Part shown: positions 38,101-44,972 of the stretch, piece by piece | How the letters are laid out: every line of letters begins with the position of its first letter | Numbering within the stretch: position 1 is the first letter of the stretch | Assembly (NCBI GenBank): GCA_024449915.1 | Contig: JAMZAV010000777.1 | Span: 124,001 to 188,000 of the forward strand | Reading direction: 5' to 3' | DNA from: Sweltsa coloradensis | Lineage: Eukaryota > Arthropoda > Insecta > Plecoptera > Chloroperlidae | DNA length: 64,000 nt | Translations under genes and position numbers: made by a program | Notes under the pieces: model-generated | Database searches by the model: none | Told to the model about the DNA's origin: nothing | What the model saw: the letters and a program-made list of their open reading frames with translations, nothing else

Positions 38101-41100
38101 TTATTTTACTAAATTATTAGCTGTAGTTATCATAGTGCAGATATTCAAGTAAACGACAATGGAAATTCGAGGCCATATACACGTTTTATAATATGAAAAA
38201 TTGAAACTGAATGAAGTGTCACGTTCAGTTAATATCTTCTCACAAAAATGATAAAATGTTTTGTTAATATTGTTAGAAATTTTATTTTTATAACACGTTT
38301 TCAATGCTTAAACATGCTTAACTATGATCGGCAACAGTTGTTAAAGGGGTATTCACCTGCTAAACTCAAAAAATATATTTCATTTAAGCTAATGAGTTAT
38401 GAATTTAGAAATTAACAGAAAAATTATTGGGTCCACCATGACCCGAAAAAAATTGTCCAACTTGGTATGTTTTCGAGCTATAGGTCCCATCAGCAAAAAT
38501 CTCCCATAAGGAATAACATGGGGACGATCTTTAGACCCCGTGACCTTGGAGAATTTTGATCCAAAAAAATATTGGCCATTATTGCCGTACTCTCAAGCCT
38601 TTTCTGTAGATCGTTTTGTAATTTGGGTAAGTGTTTTGGTCAAAATATGCTTATTACCAAGAAGGGGTATGATTTTGGCATGCTTATTTGTGGGTATTTG
38701 AGTGTATATTTGTGCACAATTTCAAGACACGATGTTATAAAGGTCAATTTTAGATTGGTACAATGCTCTAGTATCTATGTGGAACAAAAAAGAAGCAAGC
38801 TGAAGCCGATTTAAGAAATTTCCCAAAACTTCAATTTTCGAAAATTTCTGGATCAAAAAAATGGTAAAATTTGTGTAAATTAACAGTCACACGATTAATT
38901 TTTAAACGCTCATTTTAGTGTAGTATTATGCTACAGATTATGTGGTGAAAATCATTTTTGGGGGTAATAGCCTCTTTAAGCCTGGTGTTACGCTGTTCTA
39001 AAAAATGTCCCCATTAATTCAATTTACCTCAGAATTGATGGTAAAACAGTACAATTAAATAGTGCAGAAATATGTTTCGATTCAAATACTATTACATAAT
39101 TATTAGACATTTCCTTGTAGGAATAGGTAATTCCAATACGATTACATAATTATAAGACATTTCCTTGTAGGAATGGGTAATTTCCTACGATAATGAATTA
39201 TGGGATCATAAGTAAATTAATTTGCTACAGATTTGAAGCACCCCTGTGCTGTGCTAGTGAATAGGTAGGTCCTACGTAGGAGTTTACTATATAGTGTGTC
39301 CAGATACTTGTCGTGAGAATTCGACATGTTGCAACATGTTGTGACTCCATCATGAATGTGTTCATTATTTAAAAACATATCGACATACAGTTTACTTTTA
39401 TTACAACATGTGCGTGACCAAAGGAAATGAATGATACATTTAACATATAATTTAACACTGATGCAACTGAAAATACAATATAGGTATTTATTTATTTATT
39501 TTTAATTTATTTTATTTATTTAACGTCTATCCTATTCAGTTATAAAAACTGATTTACTTTAATTTTTAATTTAATTTTTTAATTTAATTTAAAAATTTAA
39601 TAACTGATTTAGGTCTAGTATACACTTCATATTAGTATTACTAGCGATGACTTCTTGGCAGTGTTAGTTTTCTGTTATGCACAGGCACTCAAAAATCAAG
39701 ACATTACCGGCAAACAACATTTAAACAGGAAACAGTTAACAGCAAACAGTAAACAAAATTTATATTTTGAGATATACCAACTATTTTCCAAGATGTAGAT
39801 TTCGCAGTTCTGTATTCTGTGCGGCAATAAATGCGGAAAAAATCAAATAAAGTCTAGTCAGCAGCTTTGTATTACACACTTGTGGGCTTCTCAGAATATT
39901 GCCACCTTAATGAACTTTGTATTGTATGCATTATGTGAAAAGCAGTTAGAATGATTTTTAATACAACAATTCAACGAGCACACAAGAAATAAAAAAATAA
40001 TACATAACTTCAATGGATTAATTCATTTGGCGGTAAAGGTAGTAGACCAAGGTTCTAATTATTAATGTCCTAACAAATGATCATAAGAATGCGCATTTTT
40101 ATTTATTGATCAGGTCCTTTCATCGGAACACACAATTATTAAAATGTAAATAGGTATATTTTATATTCGTTGTTGTTACGAGTTTTCTGTTCATCAAAAT
40201 AAGAGGATTTTAATTTATAAATTTAAAAGGTATTTAAATGTTATAATTGTTAAATAATGTCTCGTTCTCTGTCTGGAAATGAACTATCGAAGTTTTGGCC
40301 AAAATATGCGAGACCCCACTAAGAAAACCTACATTTACTCCCTCAAACTAAACGGAGTAATCGAGACCCTCATTCAGGCGGTTTTTTACACTCGCCCCCT
40401 AATCTGCCCATCTAGAGCTGCGCACTTGCCCCCATCACGCTCTGAATCTCCCATAAGAAAGCATATCAGTCATCCACGCACGCACGCACTTCACGCCTCC
40501 TAATCATCAATGACTTTGATTGTTTATCCCTTTATTACTATTACTGTACCAATTAATAAAATTAATACTAGCCTAGTTTACTTCGTCAGCTAGTCGTTTT
40601 CTCCTATTTCTCCAAACATTGAATAACAACGAGTTGACCAATTATAAACAACAAATTTTAACAGTGGCAGAAAGACCTGCCCAGTTTATTAAATATATAT
40701 CTTTTAGGGGAAATCCCATCTTCGTATGCATGAAATGAATGCATATTATAACTCTCAGGTCTCGTATTTCTTAAGTTATGTTTTTTTTTGTTTATTTTTA
40801 CAAAAGCCAGAAGAAGTACGTGACAAATGCGAACAGTTTGATTTTAGACTCTAGCTGGAATCAAGGTGCGAATTTGTTACTTACCAGTTACCGGTACATG
40901 AAGTTCGGCATGTTTGTGAAAGTCCAAGCAACGTTGGTTCGAATTCCTTGTAAGACGAGGATTTTTTAATTTTTCCTCGTCTTCTTCTACATCAATCACC
41001 ACCTCACTACTTACTTTGCTCGAATTAATTGTACTAGGGAAACGCCAAAGTCGTTGTTAGACGAGTGCGAGAGCCATGTGTTGAGTACCGGTAACATTCC

Positions 41101-42624
41101 TTTTCTTCCCCTACCTTAGGCCTCCCTAGCCTATCATAGGCTACAGTGGAGCATTATGGCCTAAACTATGACCAAAACTTAAATACCCTATTATTTATAC
41201 GAATATTATAATCAAACTTTTATGCGAATGTTCCCGCGTACTCCACACATGACTCTCTCACACGTCTAACAACGACTTTTTAACATTCCTTTTCTTCCCC
41301 CTACCTTAGGCCTCCCTAGCCTATCATAGGCTACAGTGGAGCATTATGGCCTAAACTATGACCTAAACTTAAATACCCTATTATTTATACGAATATTATA
41401 ATCAAACTTAAATGCAAATGTTCCCGTGTACTCAACACATGACTCTCTCACTCGTCTAACAACGACTTTGGCGTTTCCCTAGTCGAGTTGGCTAAAGCGT
41501 CCTTATAGTCGAAATGTGGGAGACGTGGGTTCAATAGTCGGGAAAGATTTTGTAATTTCTGGATTGTATTTTTTAAATTATTTAACATGTTTGAAATGTA
41601 TATAACGCAGTGTAGTCCATCATCTGTGACAATACTACGGAAAACATAGCAAGTACGAAATACGTGAAAATATTGCAAGGTTTACTCAATCTACGAGCGG
41701 AATTTGGGGGTACCTTGACGTCCAACATTCGATTAACCTTGGACACGGCATTTCACAGCCAGGTAAATAACAAACAAAAAATATTTTTTCAAAATGAAAA
41801 CCATTGTCGTTAAAATAATTCTTATACATTTCAACGTATTTTCAGTTTTTTATTTCTTGCAGGTTTAAATCGCCACAGATTGTGCTCATTTTGTTAGCAG
41901 TTCTCAGTTACCTGGTCACGGATGTCTGTTTAAAATTTCAGCTCAGTCTATTTGGCCGTTCGGCCGTATGGGACTGGACAGACAGACATTTAACATACAT
42001 TTAACATTTAACATACAGAATTAATCACGACCAAGGCCCGATCGAGTAGCGTTGTAGACTACGTTCGCTGCGCTCACTCGTCTAATAATAATTGCATTAT
42101 TATAGTCGTAAAGCTACAAGACAGACGGCACCACCACACGATGTGGTAATGTTGAATTCTGACACAGTTTGTTTGTAGCGCTCTGGGCAGCACTAGCTCA
42201 TGGTCATGGTGTCACCGTAATCACGTAATCAGCGGTCACAATATCTTACTGAACACATAAAATTATTAATTTTCGTAGAAATGTTGCCAATAAAGCAGTA
42301 CTAATATTAATATCATTCATATTCGACAACGGGGTCAAGATCCGACAAGGAGCATATTATACATTATTATTGCATAGTACAAACTGGAAGTACACTACAT
42401 GTCGTGCATAAGCTTTAAGGCTAAGATAAGGTGACAATGTAGGTATGACGTGTGCTTACAGGCAACTCCTGCGGCCCACAGACCACCTCCCCACAGAGTC
42501 GTTACGGAAGAGAAAGGGGGTGATTTCAGCTGGTGAGAAGATCAGAAGAAGTCCTCCGATCTTGTTGGAAGACAGTCCGAGCAAGCGCCGGGCGAAGCCT
42601 GCTCCCAAGAAAGTCTGGAACTAG
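14759..42624 (+). CDS. Class III unconventional myosin (N-terminal part not in view)
   Basis: Nineteen coding exons (listed separately) encode about 1,155 residues of an actin-based motor. In order: a basic linker ending [13 protein letters not shown], the motor with [15 protein letters not shown], the P-loop GESGAGKT, switch [11 protein letters not shown], switch [27 protein letters not shown] and the converter end [14 protein letters not shown], four IQ motifs, then a basic, proline- and asparagine-containing tail. The pattern FLKYYHVE and the pre-motor linker are characteristic of MYO3/NINAC-class myosins, which carry a Ser/Thr kinase before the motor and act in actin protrusions of sensory cells. 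No kinase exon was found in the window, so the gene probably begins upstream. All junctions keep phase except exon 10 to 11, where a stop and a phase mismatch occur. Introns range from about 80 bp to 5.1 kb and hold many transposons. Whether it matches MYO3A, MYO3B or ninaC cannot be decided here. Confidence 0.9.
15534..15674 (+). CDS. Myosin III exon 2: motor start
   Basis: Forty-seven codons, phase 0 at both ends (GTACAG|GAC..CAG|GTTAGT). It encodes [16 protein letters not shown], the conserved N-terminal motor strand, and ends KYRGQ just before the nucleotide-binding region. Confidence 0.92.
15675..17485. other. Myosin intron 2, left part, with a repeat pair
   Basis: At 16274-16290 CCCGGCACCTCCACCA and at 16765-16781 the inverted TTGGTGGAGGTGCCGG could bound a ~0.5-kb element; the same end motif occurs at 28268 and at 32321/32661. 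A GTTCGAG-rich stretch lies near 16575-16910. At 17386-17457 GAGTTCT(A/G)(A/G)ATGATC..TGGGCTG and its inverse form a ~70-bp hairpin. No coding sequence seen. Confidence 0.5.
17486..17765 (+). repeat. Tandem array of a ~41-bp unit containing a splice acceptor
   Basis: Seven consecutive units share GCTCGGTCCGACAACCCCCC, TCATATTTTATTTG and TT(C)CCAG. Unit starts, taken as the base after the acceptor AG, are at about 17496, 17533, 17574, 17615, 17657, 17697 and 17738. The last is the true start of exon 3, so the array multiplies the polypyrimidine tract, the AG and the first ten or so codons of the exon. The two leftmost units have lost the AG. Units are 37 to 42 bp long, so only some copies lie in frame with the exon. 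Confidence 0.9.
17738..17902 (+). CDS. Myosin III exon 3: P-loop
   Basis: Fifty-five codons in phase 0 (TTTCCAG|GCT..AAG|GTAAGA). It encodes [14 protein letters not shown] and the ATP-binding P-loop GESGAGKT (17834-17857), followed by [15 protein letters not shown]. Alternative in-frame acceptors at 17615 and 17657 could add 41 or 27 residues at the start. Confidence 0.93.
17903..20339. other. Myosin intron 3
   Basis: At 17988-18002 CCGACATGGACGTC and at 18111-18125 the inverse GACGTCCATGTCGG bound a ~140-bp hairpin-like unit. A Helentron-like element occupies 19275-19917. A (TTA)n microsatellite lies at about 20068-20130. No exon was recognised. Confidence 0.6.
19275..19917 (+). mobile_element. 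Helentron-like element in myosin intron 3
   Basis: The 5' end is TTGGATTAGCGTAGCGAGCGAAGCG. The interior holds two to three ~150-bp subrepeats (AATCGAAAAATTATTT.., CGACTTATAA.., GATTGTAATGATTTTTTCACAG). The 3' end has CACTCATCCAACAACG, a hairpin AAATGC..GCATTT, then GCTTCCTAG and T. The hairpin sequence differs from that of the copies ending AAGCGTTTTCCTAG, yet still pairs. Confidence 0.65.
20340..20542 (+). CDS. Myosin III exon 4: switch I
   Basis: The acceptor is GTTGTCCAG|GCT and the donor GCGCA|GTAAGT, a perfect consensus. The exon leaves two bases of a codon (phase 2). It encodes [19 protein letters not shown] and the switch I motif [10 protein letters not shown], then [13 protein letters not shown]. 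Confidence 0.93.
20662..21312 (-). mobile_element. TTAA-type MITE, copy 1
   Basis: It starts TTAAAGGGGCTA and ends TACCCCTTTAA, which are inverted copies. Blocks such as ATTGGTACTATG, GATTTTTGCCGATGGGACCTAGCTCG and AATATATTTTTTGAG match, in opposite orientation, the copies at 38341 and 63168. The length is about 650 bp. The flanking TTAA at each end fits piggyBac-like target duplication, but no transposase is present. Confidence 0.75.
21767..21911 (+). CDS. Myosin III exon 5
   Basis: The acceptor GGTTGCAG gives G that completes the codon left by exon 4 (CA|G, Gln). The exon reads [15 protein letters not shown], a conserved motor segment, and ends at Q|GTGAGC in phase 0. Confidence 0.92.
22139..22405 (+). 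mobile_element. LTR-like sequence, left edge uncertain
   Basis: The segment ends in TTACA directly before a tRNA-complementary primer site. It contains TTTTATACC and AATAAAC signals in the order expected of the U3/R region of an LTR. The left boundary is a guess; TGTGGTAC at 22139 is a possible start. No gag or pol frame follows, so only an end of the element remains. Confidence 0.4.
22406..22435 (+). other. Primer binding site complementary to a tRNA 3' end
   Basis: TGGTGGCAGCGGTGGGATTC followed by GAACCCACGC is the reverse complement of a tRNA T-arm and acceptor stem ending CCACCGCTGCCA plus CCA, of the type found in tRNA-Leu. Such a site directly after an LTR primes minus-strand synthesis. 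The match appears about 30 bases long, unusually long for a PBS. Confidence 0.5.
22531..24263. mobile_element. Non-autonomous hAT-type element with 8-bp target duplication
   Basis: The ends CAGTGGCGTGGCGAAC and GTTCGCCACGCCACTG are perfect 16-bp inverted repeats, extended by partly matching GCACCGAT. The flanks carry the 8-bp direct repeat ACAATACA (22523-22530 and 24264-24271), as expected of hAT transposition. The interior has no transposase frame. It holds a GC-rich palindrome near 22575-22620 and about 2.6 tandem units of ~194 bp at 23689-24175. Confidence 0.9.
23689..24175 (+). repeat. ~194-bp tandem repeat inside the hAT element
   Basis: Units start at about 23689, 23886 and 24077 with AAATCATAT(T)A, then GCACCAAATCCATTCTAGGAT, TTCCCTGCGGGGCTAA and, in the first two, TATGAGTT and AAATGAGGCTATCAAC. 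The third is truncated. Internal minisatellites are common in non-autonomous DNA elements. Confidence 0.85.
24423..24615 (+). CDS. Myosin III exon 6
   Basis: The acceptor GATTTCAG opens in phase 0 with [18 protein letters not shown] and continues [21 protein letters not shown], a conserved motor helix. The donor AGAG|GTTTGT leaves one base of a codon. The acceptor lies about 160 bp from the right end of the hAT element. Confidence 0.9.
24697..24907 (+). CDS. Myosin III exon 7
   Basis: The acceptor TTTTACAG joins in the proper phase (G|TG, Val). It encodes [16 protein letters not shown] and [19 protein letters not shown], strongly class III-like. The donor is TG|GTAAGA, and the intron from exon 6 is only 81 bp. 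Confidence 0.93.
25571..25715 (+). CDS. Myosin III exon 8: switch II
   Basis: The acceptor GATTTCAG and phase TG|C (Cys) are consistent with exon 7. It contains [10 protein letters not shown] (switch II and relay start), [20 protein letters not shown], and ends EQQ|GTAATC in phase 0. Confidence 0.95.
26008..26158 (+). CDS. Myosin III exon 9
   Basis: The acceptor GTGCTTCAG opens [10 protein letters not shown]. The exon continues with [20 protein letters not shown] and [11 protein letters not shown], a conserved motor segment. The donor ATAG|GTCAGT leaves one base. Confidence 0.9.
26723..27028 (+). CDS. Myosin III exon 10, ends with an in-frame stop
   Basis: The acceptor GTGCTGTAG joins correctly (G|CA, Ala). 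It encodes [31 protein letters not shown] and [11 protein letters not shown], leading to loop 2. In this frame TAA falls at 27025-27027, directly before the best donor AAG|GTATTC (27029). That donor, and the weaker one at 27017, leave phase 1, whereas exon 11 needs phase 0. The frame one base on is open through this end and would exit in phase 0, so a one-base discrepancy between about 26965 and 27016 would explain it. Confidence 0.8.
27488..27762 (+). CDS. Myosin III exon 11: actin-binding region after loop 2
   Basis: The acceptor CCCCCCATGCAG opens in phase 0 with [19 protein letters not shown]. It continues [23 protein letters not shown] and [17 protein letters not shown], all hallmark 20-kDa motor segments. 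The donor AGAG|GTGAGA leaves two bases. Confidence 0.95.
28543..28786 (+). CDS. Myosin III exon 12: converter and IQ1
   Basis: The acceptor TATTCGCAG completes AGG. It encodes the converter with [18 protein letters not shown], diagnostic for class III, then the first IQ motif [16 protein letters not shown] for calmodulin-type light chains. Donor AAG|GTGAGA, phase 0. Confidence 0.95.
28787..29474. other. Myosin intron 12, left part
   Basis: AT-rich, with no exon, repeat end or RNA gene recognised before the nested MITE that starts near 29475. Confidence 0.5.
29475..30465. mobile_element. MITE split by a Helentron-like element
   Basis: TTGAAGGC..CAATT..AAAACCAGGTAGATCCATTTC at 29480-29520 is the inverse of GAAATGGATCTACCTG..CAATTGGGCCTTCAA at 30418-30457. 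Between them lies the element 29638-30396, inserted close to the centre. Without the insert the MITE would be only about 230 bp long. Confidence 0.6.
29638..30396 (-). mobile_element. Helentron-like element in myosin intron 12
   Basis: The left end is CTAGGAAAACGCTTAAGTCC, then GCCGCGTTGTTGGATGAGCG. The right end is CGCTCGCTACGCTCATCCAA. In between are three subrepeats of AAATTGCGATTTT..GATTGCGCTCAAA.. about 150 bp apart, and the shared CAGTGTAGTGAAATGGAATC block. The + frame at 30174-30407 recurs in other copies and is repeat-derived. Confidence 0.7.
30466..30695 (+). mobile_element. Retroposon 3' end with (TATC)n tail
   Basis: GGATGGAAGAAAATGCCTAG, TGGCCTTAATGCCGCC, AACAATAAAGACGACTATC and further TATC units match the element end at 2455-2542. 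The upstream part is AT-rich and unrecognised. Confidence 0.55.
30917..31172 (+). CDS. Myosin III exon 13: IQ2 and basic helix
   Basis: The acceptor GTGGTCCAG opens in phase 0. It encodes an IQ-type motif [16 protein letters not shown], then [18 protein letters not shown], a charged helix, and starts the next IQ with AAVVIQS. The donor AGCC|GTAAGC leaves one base. The exon is GC-rich against an AT-rich intron. Confidence 0.9.
31373..31802 (+). mobile_element. tRNA-derived SINE, near full length
   Basis: The head has an A-box-like TGGTCTTGTGGTTAGCG, an anticodon arm CTGCTTCCAATGCAG and a B-box-like GGTTCTATTCC. The middle carries TGACTTTGGAGCCGTCCTAG and CAACGAAGCACAT, conserved in the copies at 52814 and 60985. 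The 3' part ends GACTGAGTGGGTAG-like and (TTTA)n. Relatives: 10346-10502, 35573-35633, 52814-53045, 60985-61478. Confidence 0.8.
31803..32313. other. Intron stretch without recognised elements
   Basis: AT-rich with a short TTTATTTTATT run near 32005-32025. No exon was recognised. Confidence 0.45.
32314..32690. mobile_element. MITE with CCGGCACCTCCACC ends and an internal frame
   Basis: AAATATTCTGACCCGGCACC at the left and GGTGCCGGGTCTGAATATTT at the right are inverted copies, with CTCCACCA continuing inward. The same end motif occurs near 16274, 16765 and 28268. A 119-codon minus-strand frame (32225-32584) overlaps the element; it has no recognised domain and may be a relic of the parent element's protein or chance. 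Confidence 0.65.
33000..33284 (-). mobile_element. Diverged fragment of the Helentron-like family
   Basis: The right end TCTCGCTACGATCATCCAA and interior blocks CGATTTTCATAAGAAAT and GTGAAATCGAAAAAATTG follow the family order, but with many changes. The left terminus is not recognisable. Confidence 0.4.
33471..33624 (+). CDS. Myosin III exon 14: IQ3 end and IQ4 start
   Basis: The acceptor GGGTTTCAG joins C|AT (His) to give [16 protein letters not shown], the third IQ motif across the junction. It continues [19 protein letters not shown] and [14 protein letters not shown], the start of IQ4. The donor CAGAG|GTGGGC leaves two bases. Confidence 0.92.
34128..34263 (+). CDS. Myosin III exon 15: IQ4 end and tail start
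   Basis: The acceptor CAACTAG completes AGG and gives [14 protein letters not shown], the fourth IQ motif. It then encodes a Pro/Gln/Arg-rich stretch, [15 protein letters not shown], ending SFSQH|GTGAGT in phase 0. Confidence 0.88.
34640..34795 (+). CDS. Myosin III exon 16: tail
   Basis: Fifty-two codons, phase 0 at both ends (TCTCGACAG|GTT..CAG|GTAAAC). It encodes [17 protein letters not shown] and [17 protein letters not shown]. No known tail domain was recognised. The intact phase and good splice signals support it. Confidence 0.85.
34908..34981 (+). CDS. Myosin III exon 17: tail
   Basis: A 74-bp exon between ATTTGCAG and ATAG|GTAAAT, reading [19 protein letters not shown] and ending with a partial Arg codon. 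It is too short to recognise alone. Phase agrees with both neighbours. Confidence 0.8.
34982..37129. other. Myosin intron 17
   Basis: It holds a minus-strand tail of the tRNA-derived SINE at 35573-35633, beginning in (AATA)n and reading CTACCCACTCAGTTA. A GGTTGGTT run lies at 35389-35408. No exon was recognised in the remainder. Confidence 0.5.
37130..37327 (+). CDS. Myosin III exon 18: tail with Asn-rich run
   Basis: The acceptor GGTTGTCAG completes AGG. It encodes [20 protein letters not shown], a coiled-coil-like charged helix, then an asparagine run from a near-perfect AAC repeat (37252-37287). The donor CCAGG|GTGAGC leaves two bases. The AAC run is a coding microsatellite and may vary in length. 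Confidence 0.87.
37466..37879. mobile_element. MITE with ~38-bp terminal inverted repeats
   Basis: AATGATATTTAACATCTATA followed by GTAGGCTAGATT at the left is the inverse of AATCTAGCCTAC followed by TATAGATGTTAAATATCATT at the right. The element is 414 bp, has no open frame, and lies in myosin intron 18. The superfamily is unknown. Confidence 0.8.
38341..38979 (+). mobile_element. TTAA-type MITE, copy 2
   Basis: It starts TTAAAGGGGTATTCACC and ends ATAGCCTCTTTAA. The interior matches copy 3 at 63168 in the same orientation (CGAGCTATAGGTCCCATC, GGGGACGATCTTTA, GATTGGTACAATGCTC). No protein is encoded. Confidence 0.78.
38980..41033. other. Myosin intron 18, middle part
   Basis: Two direct copies of ~57 bp (ATTACATAATTAT..AGACATTTCCTTGTAGGAAT) lie at about 39092-39185. 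A minus-strand retroposon tail, (TTTA)n then ACGTCTATCCTATTCAGTTA, lies at 39483-39556 and matches the tail ending at 50264. No exon was recognised. Confidence 0.5.
41034..42085 (-). mobile_element. Second sub-family of Helentron-like elements
   Basis: The left end is CTAGGGAAACGCCAAAGTCG followed by TTGTTAGACGAGTG. The right end is GCTGCGCTCACTCGTCTAA. These are laid out like the main family but with different sequence (TTAGACGAGTG instead of TTGGATGAGCG). An inverted 3' terminus, CTCGTCTAACAACGACTTT then GGCGTTTCCCTAG, ends at 41481. Two ~185-bp direct copies lie at about 41095-41275 and 41282-41468, so the element is rearranged. Confidence 0.5.
42462..42624 (+). CDS. Myosin III exon 19: C-terminus
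   Basis: The acceptor GTGCTTACAG completes a Gly codon (GG|G). It encodes a basic tail, [20 protein letters not shown], and ends [11 protein letters not shown] then TAG (42622-42624). The stop is followed at once by GTAAGC, a good donor, so a 3' UTR intron is likely. A 5.1-kb intron precedes the exon. Confidence 0.85.
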
Positions 42625-42860
42625 GTAAGCCCCATGCACTGACTACCGAAAAGTGGACTTTTGATTAATAGAGTCGAATTGTATGAATTTCCATTTAAAA
42701 TAAAACTGCATACTTAATCACTTTGTAAAATTTTAATCATTTAAAGTTTGAATCTTTCATTATTTGACTTTATTATTTAAGATATAAAAATAACTGTTAC
42801 AAATTGCAATTATATGAATTATCTTCAGTGCCAAAATATTATTTATTTGGATGCACAGGC

Positions 42861-43232
42861 TAAAGGTCTGCACGGGCCTACTTCTAGAAGCCCGGGCCCG
42901 GAATTTCAGGCCCGGGCCCGTATTAAACTAGCTTATCAAAGCCCAGGCCCGGCCTGGGCCCGCCATAAGTGTAAGTAGGCCCGTTACAGCCCGTTCAGAG
43001 GTTAAACTCAAAGCAACAGCATGTGGATTTTTTAGTTTTTACCATGGGATATGAATGAACGTCACGGTGGGGATGAAAAGTACTATTACGAGAAACAAAA
43101 CGTTTTGAAATTTTGGTCGAAGAACATTTCTATGATCGCAATCGCAAATACCGATTTCAAATTATATCATAAAGCCCGAAAAAAGCCCGTCTCATTCAGT
43201 GAAAAGCAGGCCCGGGCCCGTGCAGACCTCTA
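42861..43232. mobile_element. GC-rich hAT-type MITE with 8-bp target duplication
   Basis: TAAAGGTCTGCACGGGCC and GGCCCGTGCAGACCTCTA are near-perfect inverted ends, flanked by the direct repeat GCACAGGC (42853-42860 and 43233-43240). The interior is full of GGCCCGGGCCCG palindromes, which recur as subterminal motifs. No transposase. Confidence 0.88.
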
Positions 43233-43427
43233 GCACAGGCAACAAAATATTATGAAAATGTGTGGATAGCAATGGATAAAAAGATGGCACTACATGTAGT
43301 ATACATTCGTATTATTATATTATAGTGTTGTATAATGTACATTATAGTTACATGCATATTATATTATATTATAACAATTTACAAAGAATGCTCCTGATAC
43401 AGACAGATAACATTGTTTTGCTTGAAG

Positions 43428-43937
43428 GTCACCAACGAGCCCGTATCTCCATGCCAGTCTTCAGAAGTCACGTGCCACCACCCAGTGTGACGTAGCCACG
43501 TAGAAGTCTTCCCTTCGGTCCGGGAAATGTACATACAAACGTGTTTTCTAGTATTAATTAAGAATAATCATGAAGTTTTGTGAGTCAATAATGCACTTCA
43601 TCACTAACATTAGCCTAATATAGATGTAATTTGTAAATAGAAAATATCTGAAAATATCAAGTGTAAATTTAAGTTTGTACAAAATAATATGAAACGTGTT
43701 ACAATCATTGTTAATACTGTAAAGTGTAAATCATTAGACTTAGCTCGATGATAATTGAAAAGGAAAATTGGGAAAACTCGAGTTTTTATGCCTGTGAAGA
43801 TCGATCAAAAGTCATATTATAGTCAAAAAATCAACTGTTGCGTTGTTTTAAAGTAATAATTTGATCACGCTTCTCATTAATTTTCAAACCTAGTGTTTAG
43901 GGCTCAAAGACTCTGTCGTAAATTCTAGACCAATAAA
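43428..43937 (+). other. Possible 3' UTR exon and poly(A) signal of the myosin gene
   Basis: TTTTGCTTGAAG at 43416-43427 could be an acceptor pairing with the donor at 42625. The sequence up to about 43530 is GC-richer than its surroundings. AATAAA at 43932-43937 is the nearest good signal downstream. Inferred from sequence signals only. Confidence 0.3.
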
Positions 43938-44972
43938 TGCAAACCACATCATGTTTATCTCAATTCAAATATGAGTCAGGCGATGTGTAACAGGACCAAG
44001 GAGCTTAAACAATTCTGCTGATGTATTTATTCTAGAGATATGAGCAGAGAAGCAGGTTGGGGTTATAATAACAACAAGCTTTGATAAGGGATGTCTTCAT
44101 TACATTCCGGTTTTTTGTTATCTCGAGTATTAAGAAAGAAAATTAAAATAATCTTATTACCTTTATAGTAGCTTTTAGAGTGCTAATCATGTGATGCATC
44201 AATCGGTAACGCAGAAGCGTTGTTGACTATAAAACGAATTAATGGCAAAATTAAAAATGTGTACGATAAAAATATAAAAGTGTATCTCTACTAATTTCTT
44301 AACTAAACATCAATCCATGGTGTTCTATCTATAAACTTTGCCTTTCATTAATTTAAATACTTTTGGAGTTAATCATGCCGCAATGTAATCTGTGACAGGC
44401 TGAACTCCCCCTTAACATTATTCTTCCTAATAAACAAGATTGTATATTTCGAGCTGTATTGGTTGCTGTATCCATCTATGCACTTGATAGCAAGTTTGTA
44501 CTCCTCCTTCTTGATTATTGTGTTTTAATTGTAGCATAACGTAAGAATTAAGTAACCATATCCAGTATGACCTTGCACACCCTCATTACAGTACCGAGTG
44601 CACACCCGCGTGGATAGTGATGAGCACCGTGTGAAAACACTGTCATTATTATTGTTCACGTTGAGTAATGAGTGGCAACTAGTGATCTGCCTTAAACAGT
44701 AAACAAACGGCCATTAGGCCTAGTCCTCGCAATTCTCACTGAAATACGAATTCAATAGGCATCAGAAAATTAAAATTGTATCCATAGGAATCTCCATTTT
44801 GCTTTCATTATTATTATAAGCATAATTTCTTCGTCAGTATGTAAACAATTAAAATGCTTTCCAGCAAACTCATTTCCATATAATATGCACATTTTTTATG
44901 AAATCGTGTGTTGATGCCTTCATTAACATAATATGTTCAGTGTAATATGTTCTATTGATAGAAATATTATTA
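43938..44972. other. Intergenic stretch without recognised features
   Basis: AT-rich. No exon, RNA gene or repeat terminus was recognised between the putative myosin poly(A) signal and the Helentron-like copy at 44973. Confidence 0.45.
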
